Of a DNA stretch of 54,674 nucleotides, positions 16,790 through 24,658 are shown piece by piece (the first letter of the stretch is position 1; each line of letters opens with the position of its first letter). The notes below the pieces were generated by a model that was given only the letters and a program-made list of their open reading frames with translations, had not been told where the DNA came from and made no database searches. This DNA is from Chitinophagaceae bacterium (GTDB lineage: Bacteria; Bacteroidota; Bacteroidia; Chitinophagales; Chitinophagaceae). The DNA lies in assembly GCA_947455215.1 (NCBI GenBank), contig CANGNA010000027.1, positions 1-54,674 on the forward strand, read 5' to 3'. A program made the translations under genes and the position numbers.

Positions 16790-19438
16790 ATGAGTAAACT
16801 AAATTTGCTACTGCTCGAAGAAGATACACTTCGGGCAAATTTGATCCGGTCGATTTTTGAGCATTCAGGAATTGATTACAACATTGCCCATATCAGTGCT
16901 CCGGAACAATTGTCTACTGTAACAGCAACTCATGCCCCTGACGTGATCCTATCCGGTAATTTTCAGGGCATAGATGGTCGTAAGGCTGTTATTTCTTTTT
17001 TGGACAGTTTGGGGAATAACATACCATTAGTAACCATTACTAACCCTATTGGCGACGAGTATGCTCTGAGCCTGATGAAGGCTGGTGCTTTCAATTTCGT
17101 GCTTAAAGAGCGGCTGGAGAACATACCGGCGGCTGTTAAAACAGCAATTGAAAAGTACCACCTTAGCGAGAAACGCGAGCAATTTTTGAATGATATACTG
17201 CCCCGTGAGGCAATGATGAAGGAGGCGGAGCGACTGGCTCGTTTTGGCAGTTGGAAGCAAGACACGGCGGCGAATACTCTTTGGTGGAGCGACCAGCATT
17301 ATCGTATCCTAGGCTATGAACCAGGAGGCGTGTCGCCTACATGGGCAAATTTTACAGCCAGGGTGCACCCGGATGATGTTGACTTTGTGATGCATGCTAT
17401 TGACGAGGCTATTAAAAATCAGGAAAGGGCACAATATACGTTCAGGGTAAAAGATGGTAATGAAGAGATCAGGTACATCCATGCTGAAATATATGTAACG
17501 CGCGATAAGGACTTCAATGTAACGCTGGTGACTGGGTTCCTCAGGGACATGTCGGAACATGTGCAGGCCGAGATCCGCTCGGTGGAAAGTGAAGAGAACT
17601 ATTACAACCTCTTCGAAAATAATCCATGTTCGCTCACACTCATAGACATTGATACCAAGAAAATACTCGCGGTAAATAAGGCGACAACAGAACTGTTTGG
17701 TTACTCACGGGAAGAATTTCTGCAGATGGATGCTACTGCGGTATTGCCGACGCGAGAGTTAGTGAGATATAGCAATATATTGGCGAAAGGTGGTGGTACG
17801 GTCATCGCCGGTACGGGTGAAAGAGGGGCATGGGAAATACGCCGTAAAGATGGTACGACGATCTTTGTTGAGATCAACACATCTGATCTGAAGTTCAAGG
17901 CGGGTATGGCCAGGCTGGTACAGGCCACCGATGTGACAGATAAGATAATAAGTATAAAAAGACTGCAGGAAAGCGAAGCGCGTCTAATTGATTCTCAACG
18001 TATTGCTCATATAGGCAGCTGGGAGGTGAACTTCCAGGACGGCGAAGAACCAATAAAATGGAGTGATGAAACATACCGGATATTCGGCCTTGATCCTGAA
18101 ACGCATAAAATAACAGAAGAACTTTTTTATAGTCTTATTCATCCTGCTGACGTACATATACTGGACAGGGCTGTCAAAAAAGCCTATGCCAACAATGGTA
18201 TGTACGATGCCGAGTTCAGGATAATATTGCCCGATGGCAGCGAACGCCTGGTAAGCGAAATGGGTGAGATGACCATTGACCCATCATCCGGAAGATTATT
18301 GAAAGTTTCAGGTACTGCACAGGATATTACGGAGCGCAGAAACGCCCGGTTGATGCGGGAGAAATCGGAAGCCAACCTGCGCAGTATTTTTGAGAACACA
18401 GATACGGCGTATGTGCTGCTAGACCTGAGCCTAAAAGTGGTTTCCTTCAACGGACAGGCACATAAATTTTCTTTAGAGCACCTGGATAAGCCCATTGCAG
18501 AAGGCGAAGAGGCAGTGTCTTATTTTTCACATATTACGCAGGCAGTTGTAAAAAAATCGTTGCGCGATGCACTAAATGGCGCTAACCTGGGGTATGAAGT
18601 GAACTATCCAACAGATGGAGGCACCAATAAGTGGTACTACGCTCACTTTTATCCTGTTTGGGACAATGATGCGCGCATTTTGGGTGTTGTGATGTCTTTA
18701 AGAGATATTACACAGCGCAAGACATCGGAACTGCAGGAGAAAAAGATAACTACCGAGCTGATACAGCGGAATAAGGACCTGGAACAGTTTGCTTATATCA
18801 TATCGCACAATCTGCGCGCGCCGGTAGCCAATATATTAGGCATTACCGAAGCTTTGAACGATGACCTTGAGCCGGAAGAGCGTGATCTGTTTATGGCAGG
18901 TCTTTACGATTCTGTAAAGAAGCTGGATAATGTGATCACCGACCTGAACCGTATTCTGCAACTGAAAAACGGACTTAATGAGAATAAGGAGAAAATACAA
19001 TTCTCAAGCCTTGTCAACGAAATAAAGTACACCATCGGTGGTGGTGGCACCCAGGAAATGTTCCAGATAAGATCGGATTTTGACGACGTGGATGAAATGG
19101 TGACCTTGAAAAGCTATATGCACAGCATTTTCTACAATCTTATTTCTAATAGTATAAAGTATAAGAAGCCGGAGATCATTCCGGTCATAGAAATATCCAG
19201 CAAGAAAATTATAAATGGCATAGAACTTACTTTTAAAGACAACGGCCTGGGTATTGATATGGAAAAGAATGGTAAATTGCTCTTTGGTTTGTACAAACGT
19301 TTCAACCAGGACGCTGCCGAAGGCAAGGGAATGGGGCTGTTTATGGTGAAGACACAGGTGGAAACGCTGGGTGGCAGGATAAGTGCCAAAAGCAAGGTGA
19401 ACCACGGAACTGAGTTCAAGATCGAATTTTTAAACTAA
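16790..19438 (+). CDS. PAS-rich histidine kinase with degenerate N-terminal receiver
   Basis: An 882-residue soluble kinase. Residues 1-120 have a receiver fold (LLLLEED at strand 1, VLKERL near the conserved Lys), but the acceptor position after ILS is Gly/Asn (VILSGNFQGIDG) instead of Asp, so it probably cannot be phosphorylated. Four PAS domains follow (about 145-255, 265-385, 390-510, 520-640). The kinase core has His673 in YIISHNLRAPVANILG, and a HATPase with NLISNSIKY, DNGLGIDM and GKGMGLFM. The HNLRAP H-box variant is common in Bacteroidota. The single-domain regulator starts 47 bases downstream and is its most likely partner. TTG 16781 is an alternative start. Confidence 0.9.
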   Translation: MSKLNLLLLEEDTLRANLIRSIFEHSGIDYNIAHISAPEQLSTVTATHAPDVILSGNFQGIDGRKAVISFLDSLGNNIPLVTITNPIGDEYALSLMKAGAFNFVLKERLENIPAAVKTAIEKYHLSEKREQFLNDILPREAMMKEAERLARFGSWKQDTAANTLWWSDQHYRILGYEPGGVSPTWANFTARVHPDDVDFVMHAIDEAIKNQERAQYTFRVKDGNEEIRYIHAEIYVTRDKDFNVTLVTGFLRDMSEHVQAEIRSVESEENYYNLFENNPCSLTLIDIDTKKILAVNKATTELFGYSREEFLQMDATAVLPTRELVRYSNILAKGGGTVIAGTGERGAWEIRRKDGTTIFVEINTSDLKFKAGMARLVQATDVTDKIISIKRLQESEARLIDSQRIAHIGSWEVNFQDGEEPIKWSDETYRIFGLDPETHKITEELFYSLIHPADVHILDRAVKKAYANNGMYDAEFRIILPDGSERLVSEMGEMTIDPSSGRLLKVSGTAQDITERRNARLMREKSEANLRSIFENTDTAYVLLDLSLKVVSFNGQAHKFSLEHLDKPIAEGEEAVSYFSHITQAVVKKSLRDALNGANLGYEVNYPTDGGTNKWYYAHFYPVWDNDARILGVVMSLRDITQRKTSELQEKKITTELIQRNKDLEQFAYIISHNLRAPVANILGITEALNDDLEPEERDLFMAGLYDSVKKLDNVITDLNRILQLKNGLNENKEKIQFSSLVNEIKYTIGGGGTQEMFQIRSDFDDVDEMVTLKSYMHSIFYNLISNSIKYKKPEIIPVIEISSKKIINGIELTFKDNGLGIDMEKNGKLLFGLYKRFNQDAAEGKGMGLFMVKTQVETLGGRISAKSKVNHGTEFKIEFLN

Positions 19439-19485
19439 GACCTCAAAATTTATTTAATAACAGCTCCGTGAAAATTGGATAGCTC

Positions 19486-19899
19486 ATGCCCCAGAACAAA
19501 CATTTTATAGTAATTGACGATGATGCCTTGAATAACAAGATATGCAGGGTTTGTATAGAAAAGATAGATAAAGAGGCCAACGTGGTAACCTTTACTGATC
19601 CACAGGAGGGTTTCGACTATGTAGCAAAGGAATATGCCCGTACAGATCAGTCGCACAATGTAACGCTGTTCCTGGATATCAATATGCCTATGATGAATGG
19701 CTGGGAATTCCTGGAGTTGTACGACAAGCTGGACCCCAGGGTGCATAGCCGAGTAAAGATATATATCCTGTCATCATCGGTAGATAAACGTGATATGGAG
19801 CGGGCGAAGGAAAACAGGCATGTGGTGTATTATTTTATAAAGCCACTGACCAAGGAAACCATTTCCCTGATCACATACGCCCAACAGAAAAAGGCATAA
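19486..19899 (+). CDS. Single-domain response regulator
   Basis: A 137-residue CheY-like receiver without an output domain. Acidic pocket DDD (11-13), acceptor Asp64 in LFLDINMPMMNGWEF, the switch Ser in ILSSSV and the conserved Lys in YYFIKPL are all present, so it should be phosphorylatable. It lies 47 bases after the PAS-rich kinase and ends at a strong terminator. Such stand-alone receivers either shuttle phosphate to an HPt or act by protein contact; the HPt of the hybrid kinase upstream is a possible partner. Confidence 0.93.
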   Translation: MPQNKHFIVIDDDALNNKICRVCIEKIDKEANVVTFTDPQEGFDYVAKEYARTDQSHNVTLFLDINMPMMNGWEFLELYDKLDPRVHSRVKIYILSSSVDKRDMERAKENRHVVYYFIKPLTKETISLITYAQQKKA

Positions 19900-19920
19900 A
19901 ACAGACAAATAAATCTTGAA

Positions 19921-19950
19921 GCACAAGAGTGAATGCTCTTGTGCTTTTTT
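19921..19950 (+). terminator. Rho-independent terminator after the response regulator
   Basis: Perfect 9-bp stem GCACAAGAG/CTCTTGTGC, 6-base loop, six T. Confidence 0.92.
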
Positions 19951-20064
19951 ATGCATTGTGTAAAAAAAGTATCATTTTGGGCAATAATGTTACGTGCCTA
20001 ATGCATTAGTTTACTTGTATTTAGAGGATGTGTGTGCAGGTACGGTTTCGGTATATGGTGTTAT

Positions 20065-21261
20065 ATGGAGATCAATATAACCCCCGGCGACGACAAGGTG
20101 GCAAAAGTTTACCCATTCTATATAAAGGCTCCGGTCATCCTTTTAGGATTGGTCATCTTCTTTTTTATGCTGCACATCCTGGCCGATATATTGGTGCCAT
20201 TGGGCATGTCTTGCCTGTTTGCCGTATTGCTGAACCCTATGACCAACCGGCTGGAACAAAAGATACCCCGGGGCGTGGCCATTACTATCTCTATTACTGT
20301 AACTATCGTGCTGATAGCCGGTATCGTTTATTTTCTTTCTCACGAAATAGCTGCTTTTGGCAAGTCGGTCCCCGCGCTGAAGTCTAAATTCTTTGCCTTT
20401 GCCGATCAACTGCAGCAATGGATATATAGCCAGCTGGGCATTGCTACCGAGAAGCAGACAGAAATGGTGAAGCAGGCCGTGCAGGACGGCGGCATGAGCG
20501 TAAAAGATACGCTGAACAGTATGCTGGGGATGGTAGGGGTAATAGTTTTGATGCCCATTTATATCTTCTTGTTATTGTTTTATAAGCCGCTTATTCTCGA
20601 CTTTCTCTTCCAGGTATTTTCGGAGAAGTACTCGCTACGAGTTGCCGAGATATTGGGTGAGACCAAGACAGCCATACAAAGCTATGTGATGGGCCTATTG
20701 ATAGAAATGGTGATCGTGTCGGCGATGAATAGTGCGGCCCTGCTGATACTGGGTGTGCGCTCTGCTATACTACTGGGGGTGATAGGTGGCATACTGAATA
20801 TGATACCATACCTGGGTGGCATAGTAGCAATAGCTTTGCCTGTATTAATGGCAACCGTTACTAAAGATGGGTATCAGACGCAGCTGTTCATCATTATCGC
20901 TTATACGATCATTCAGTTCATCGATAACAATATATTGGTGCCCAATATTGTGTCTTCAAAGGTCAAGATCAATGCACTGGTATCTATTGTTATTGTGCTG
21001 ATGGGTGGTGCACTGTGGGGATTGTCTGGTATGTTCCTATCTATACCTTTCATAGCTATACTTAAGATCATCTTCGATAGGGTAGATGGCCTGAAACCCT
21101 GGGGGGCATTGCTGGGCACAGATATACCTGCGCAGCATGCCGGTGTAAAGTGGCAGGCTAAATGGGAACGGATATTGGGGCGGAGGAAGCAACTTACCGC
21201 CATTGATCCGGAGATGACCACAACAGTGGATGCACATGAAAACAAACCTAAACTCACCTGA
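20065..21261 (+). CDS. AI-2E family transporter (TqsA/PerM type)
   Basis: A 398-residue membrane protein with about seven to eight helices. Residues 10-75 contain paired helices, then an amphipathic domain (QLQQWIYSQLGI...), then the conserved block VIGGILNMIPYLGGIVAI and FIDNNILVPNIVSSKVKINALV, which is diagnostic of the AI-2E/PerM family. Members export autoinducer-2 or act in other transport such as sodium-proton exchange; the substrate here is not known. The frame opens at GTG 20032, but ATG 20065 (MEINITPGDDKVAKV) is preferred. No clear -7 box was seen; a CTAATGCATTAG palindrome lies at 19998. The 3' end overlaps the convergent next gene by 8 bases. Confidence 0.88.
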   Translation: MEINITPGDDKVAKVYPFYIKAPVILLGLVIFFFMLHILADILVPLGMSCLFAVLLNPMTNRLEQKIPRGVAITISITVTIVLIAGIVYFLSHEIAAFGKSVPALKSKFFAFADQLQQWIYSQLGIATEKQTEMVKQAVQDGGMSVKDTLNSMLGMVGVIVLMPIYIFLLLFYKPLILDFLFQVFSEKYSLRVAEILGETKTAIQSYVMGLLIEMVIVSAMNSAALLILGVRSAILLGVIGGILNMIPYLGGIVAIALPVLMATVTKDGYQTQLFIIIAYTIIQFIDNNILVPNIVSSKVKINALVSIVIVLMGGALWGLSGMFLSIPFIAILKIIFDRVDGLKPWGALLGTDIPAQHAGVKWQAKWERILGRRKQLTAIDPEMTTTVDAHENKPKLT

Positions 21262-21655
21262 AACGGAATACTATGTTATAGTATATTGATTTGTCCTCAT
21301 CGCCTTTATAATGACAGTTCCTAATAATTTTTACTGACTTTATGCAGTGATCGAGCAGCGTTTTGCACTGAGTTCGATACAGCCTGTCACAGTCATTATT
21401 ACAGGAAATCGTATCGTGAAGGGATATTAAAGCAAGTTTTACCAAATTATAGGACTCGATCTCTTTGTCTTTGTTTACCGTGAATTTCACAACAGCCTTA
21501 CCAGAAAAATAGTGGCCGGATGCATCTGGAATATGAAAATAGCCGCTGTCGCTTTTTATTTCGAACAGGTCTCTGTCTGAAGGGTCAACTATGGCTGTTT
21601 GACTATATGCAATGCTTGTGAGCAAAATCATTGCAATGGATAGTATAGTTCTCAT
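21254..21655 (-). CDS. Small secreted protein, unknown function
   Basis: A 133-residue protein with a clear signal peptide (MRTILSIAMILLTSIAYSQT). The mature part contains AVVKFTVNKDKEIESYNLVKLA, which resembles the strand-helix pattern of TonB C-terminal domains, and four cysteines in the middle and C-terminal parts (SCNNDCDRL, QCK, HCIK, NCH), possibly disulfide-bonded. I do not recognise a named family; a distant TonB-C-like fold is a guess. It is convergent with and overlaps the AI-2E gene by 8 bases and lies 21 bases downstream of adenine deaminase on the same strand, so it may be read through from that gene. Confidence 0.6.
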   Translation of the reverse strand: MRTILSIAMILLTSIAYSQTAIVDPSDRDLFEIKSDSGYFHIPDASGHYFSGKAVVKFTVNKDKEIESYNLVKLALISLHDTISCNNDCDRLYRTQCKTLLDHCIKSVKIIRNCHYKGDEDKSIYYNIVFRFR

Positions 21656-21676
21656 ATTCTTATAGACGCGGTAAGC

Positions 21677-23317
21677 TTATACTTCCACACTCGTAAAAGC
21701 AAACTTGCTGCCGTCAAACAATCCTTTGTCGCTTAGCTTCAGTGCCGGTATCACCAGCAGTGCCATAAAGGATAAGGTCATGAATGGTGCGTGCAGCGTA
21801 GTGCCTAGTTCTTTGGCTTTCCTGTCTACTTTAGTATAGGCTGTCGCCGCTGTATGTGCATCGTCCAGAGACATTAACCCGGCCACAGGTAGCGGCATTA
21901 ATGAAATGTCGCCATCGGCAGACACCGCACAAACGCCACCTTCGCTTGCTACCAGTGCATTTACGGCCTTGCATATACTTTCATCATCTACACCCACCGC
22001 AATTATATTGTGGCAGTCGTGGCCAACGGTAGAGGCTATTGCTCCCTGTTTCAGGCCAAAGTTTTTAATGAAGGCCATAGCTATGTCGGCTTTGGGTTCG
22101 TAGCGGTTCACAACTGCCAGTTTCAACACATCGTTGTCCTTATCGCTTACAAGATTGCCGTCAACAACCCTGGCAGGATGTTGTAGTTCATTGGTCACTA
22201 ACTGGCCTTCGACGGCTTCTATTACCCGGATGGTTGGTGCAGCCTGTGTTGCCTTTAGTGCAAACTCGTTTGCTGTGCGCGGCTGTGCTTTGAAGTTGTT
22301 GATCGGTGTCGCCTTTGTGTACGGTAGCAGGGATTTTCCGTTCTCGGCAACAACCTCGCCGTCTATGTATGTTTTAAGTATGTTGAAGTCCCCCGGGTTA
22401 TCTATAACAATAAAGTCGGCTGGTTCGCCGGCCTGCAGTAAGCCTACCGGCAGGTTGTAGTGCCATACGGGATTGTAGCTGGCAGATAACAGCACATCGT
22501 ATATGTTATAGCCTAGCGCCAGCGATCGCTTTACCAGTGCATTGATATGATCAACCACCAACTCGTCCGGATGCTTATCATCGCTGCAGAACATAACTTT
22601 TTCCGGGTGCAGGCTCAATAACTTGTGGAGGGCATTATAGTTCTTAGCCGCACTACCTTCGCGTATCAGTATGTTCATGCCGGCGAATACCTTGTCTATG
22701 GCTTCGCTAAGGGTCACACATTCGTGGTCGGTGGTTATACCTGCATTAGCGTAGTTTACCGCATCCTGGCCGTGTAGCCCCGGTGCGTGGCCATCTACAG
22801 GCTTGCCCACTTTTTTGGCTGCAGCTATCTTGGCCATTACCATAGGGTCTTTATGCAAAACGCCGGGGTAGTTCATCATCTCGCTCAGGTACCAGATGTC
22901 ATTGCTTTGCAGCAGTTTGGCTACATCATGCTCGTCGAGTGTGGCACCAGCTGTCTCGAAACTGGTAGCGGGCACGCACGATGGCGCTCCGAAAAAGAAC
23001 TTAAAGGGTGATAGCTTGCTGTTATCTATCATGTACTGCACGCCTTCCATGCCACACACATTGGCTATCTCGTGCGGATCACTCACCGTAGCTACAGTGC
23101 CATGTACTACAGCTGCCTGTGCAAACGATGTAGGCGCCAACATAGAGCTTTCTATGTGTATATGCGCGTCTACAAATCCGGCAGTTATATACACGTCGGG
23201 GGCTGATGCTACTTCTGTAATAGCCTGTATCAGGCCGTCAACCACAACTATATCTGCGGGATAAGTGCGGCGTTGATAAACATCTATAAGCTGGCCTGAA
23301 ATGGTGAATGTGCGCAT
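21677..23317 (-). CDS. ade: Adenine deaminase
   Basis: Converts adenine to hypoxanthine and ammonia in purine salvage. The 546-residue protein belongs to the amidohydrolase superfamily: N-terminal metal motif GFVDAHIHIESSML, then SDPHEIANVCG, DGHAPGLHG, DDKHPDELV, and the C-terminal adenine deaminase region with GHDCHNIIAVG and MTLSFMALLVIPALKLSDKGLFD. The frame stays open to 23497, but that would place the start beyond the promoter and inside the divergent ispF gene; MRTFTISGQL at 23317 with TACCTTTG 4 bases upstream is the real start. It is divergent from ispF across a 75-base region. Confidence 0.95.
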   Translation of the reverse strand: MRTFTISGQLIDVYQRRTYPADIVVVDGLIQAITEVASAPDVYITAGFVDAHIHIESSMLAPTSFAQAAVVHGTVATVSDPHEIANVCGMEGVQYMIDNSKLSPFKFFFGAPSCVPATSFETAGATLDEHDVAKLLQSNDIWYLSEMMNYPGVLHKDPMVMAKIAAAKKVGKPVDGHAPGLHGQDAVNYANAGITTDHECVTLSEAIDKVFAGMNILIREGSAAKNYNALHKLLSLHPEKVMFCSDDKHPDELVVDHINALVKRSLALGYNIYDVLLSASYNPVWHYNLPVGLLQAGEPADFIVIDNPGDFNILKTYIDGEVVAENGKSLLPYTKATPINNFKAQPRTANEFALKATQAAPTIRVIEAVEGQLVTNELQHPARVVDGNLVSDKDNDVLKLAVVNRYEPKADIAMAFIKNFGLKQGAIASTVGHDCHNIIAVGVDDESICKAVNALVASEGGVCAVSADGDISLMPLPVAGLMSLDDAHTAATAYTKVDRKAKELGTTLHAPFMTLSFMALLVIPALKLSDKGLFDGSKFAFTSVEV

Positions 23318-23321
23318 GGGG

Positions 23322-23329
23322 CAAAGGTA
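23322..23329 (-). promoter_or_regulatory. -7 promoter box for ade
   Basis: TACCTTTG on the minus strand, 4 bases from the start codon, so the transcript is probably leaderless. Confidence 0.75.
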
Positions 23330-23379
23330 ACACCGAAAGATGTCGTTTTGTTTACTTTCAGTAAGTCGGGCGAATAAGC

Positions 23380-23387
23380 TAATTTTG
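23380..23387 (+). promoter_or_regulatory. -7 promoter box for ispF
   Basis: TAATTTTG, 5 bases from the ATG at 23393. Leaderless transcription is likely. Confidence 0.65.
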
Positions 23388-23392
23388 GCCAT

Positions 23393-23872
23393 ATGTACAG
23401 AATAGGACAAGGAATAGATTTTCACCAGATGGTAGAGGGCCGCGAGTTCTGGCTGGGTGGTGTGTTGATACCGCATACCAAGGGTGCATTGGGTCACTCT
23501 GATGCCGATGTGCTATTGCATGCCATTTGCGATGCTCTGCTGGGCGCACTTAGCCTGGGCGATATAGGCAAGCACTTTCCTGATACCGATGGCGCATTCA
23601 AAAATATAGATAGCAAGATATTACTGGAGCGTTGTTACATGCTGATAGCTGAACGCGGCTATGCGGTGGTGAACATAGACAGTACAATACTGCTGCAGGC
23701 GCCTAAGATCATGAAGTATGCCGACAGTATGAAAGAAGCTATTGCCCGCATACTCCACATCAGGACAGAAGATATCTCTATTAAGGCTACCACAACAGAA
23801 CAGATGAGCTTTATAGGCCGCGAAGAAGGTATTGTAGCTACTGCCAATCTATTGCTGCACAAGGTAGGGTAG
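23393..23872 (+). CDS. ispF: 2-C-methyl-D-erythritol 2,4-cyclodiphosphate synthase
   Basis: IspF forms the cyclodiphosphate in the non-mevalonate isoprenoid pathway. The 159-residue length is normal. Metal ligands are Asp9 and His11 (GIDFH) and His43 (GHSDADVLLHAICD); DIGKHFPDTD and ATTTEQMSFIGREEGI are the other family signatures. It shows that this organism uses the MEP route. The next gene, an RsmI-like methyltransferase, follows after 35 bases without its own -7 box, so the two are probably cotranscribed. Confidence 0.96.
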   Translation: MYRIGQGIDFHQMVEGREFWLGGVLIPHTKGALGHSDADVLLHAICDALLGALSLGDIGKHFPDTDGAFKNIDSKILLERCYMLIAERGYAVVNIDSTILLQAPKIMKYADSMKEAIARILHIRTEDISIKATTTEQMSFIGREEGIVATANLLLHKVG

Positions 23873-23907
23873 TCAACCCTTTCTCTGTCGGTCTTAACTT
23901 ATATTCA

Positions 23908-24606
23908 ATGAAACAATCAGTATACCTGGTGCCGCTGCCTATTGTTGATGGGGCTTTACATACGCTTTCCCCTGATGTGACCAAACACACTACAGGGTTG
24001 ATGCACTATTTTGCAGAAGACCTGCGCACGGGGCGCCGTTTTATCAAGTCGCTGCATCCATCGCTGGTGATGGAAACCATAGAGTTTGCGGAGATAGATA
24101 AACATGATGGCCCGGATAAGCGGTTGTTCGAGCAGTGGCTGAAGGCGGGGCATAGTGTAGGCATTATGAGCGATGCGGGCTGTCCTGGTATTGCAGATCC
24201 CGGTGCCGATCTGGTGGCCATTGCGCACAGGCTTGGGGTAAATGTGGTGCCGCTTACCGGCCCCAGCTCTATACTGCTGGCACTGATGGCTTCGGGCCTT
24301 AACGGGCAAAGCTTTGCCTTTACTGGTTACCTGCCGGTAAAAGAGCCGCAGCGCAGCAAACGCATCAAAGAGCTGGAAACGCATTCTGCCAAAGAGAACC
24401 AGACCCAGGCGTTCATAGAAACACCTTATCGTAATAATCCGCTGCTGGCCGATCTGCTGAAGACCTGTAATCCGCGCACCCGTATCTGCATAGCCCAGAA
24501 TATTACGGCCGATAATCAGTACATAAAAACGCAAACCGCCGCCGACTGGAAGAAGAGCATTCCCACTCTGGAAAAGCAGCCCGCCATCTTCATGATATTG
24601 GCATAA
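23908..24606 (+). CDS. RsmI-like tetrapyrrole-methylase-fold methyltransferase
   Basis: A 232-residue SAM-dependent methyltransferase of the TP_methylase fold, related to RsmI, which 2'-O-methylates C1402 of 16S rRNA. Motifs are VGIMSDAGCPGIADPGADLV, VVPLTGPSSILLALMASGL and FTGYLPVKEPQRSKRIKELE, followed by FIETPYRNNPLLADLL. It is shorter than E. coli RsmI (about 286 residues) and its N-terminus (MKQSVYLVPLPIVDGALHTL) departs from the usual LYVVATPIGNL, so it may be the Bacteroidota-type paralogue rather than true RsmI. It follows ispF closely and ends at a bidirectional terminator. Confidence 0.85.
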   Translation: MKQSVYLVPLPIVDGALHTLSPDVTKHTTGLMHYFAEDLRTGRRFIKSLHPSLVMETIEFAEIDKHDGPDKRLFEQWLKAGHSVGIMSDAGCPGIADPGADLVAIAHRLGVNVVPLTGPSSILLALMASGLNGQSFAFTGYLPVKEPQRSKRIKELETHSAKENQTQAFIETPYRNNPLLADLLKTCNPRTRICIAQNITADNQYIKTQTAADWKKSIPTLEKQPAIFMILA

Positions 24607-24638
24607 AAAAACTGCGTACTATTCAGTACGCAGTTTTT
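24606..24638. terminator. Bidirectional terminator between the methylase gene and prc
   Basis: Stem ACTGCGTACT/AGTACGCAGT with a 4-base loop, flanked by an A-run on the left and a T-run on the right, so it can serve both convergent genes. Confidence 0.92.
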
Positions 24639-24658
24639 AGTTAGTTCATTTTTAAGTA

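Noticed and set aside
19998-20009. CTAATGCATTAG palindrome upstream of the AI-2E gene as an operator
   Set aside because: A 12-bp palindrome in AT-rich intergenic DNA is not strong enough alone, and no second copy was seen.
23318-23497. N-terminal extension of adenine deaminase
   Set aside because: It runs through the ade promoter and into the ispF coding region; the family N-terminus begins at 23317.
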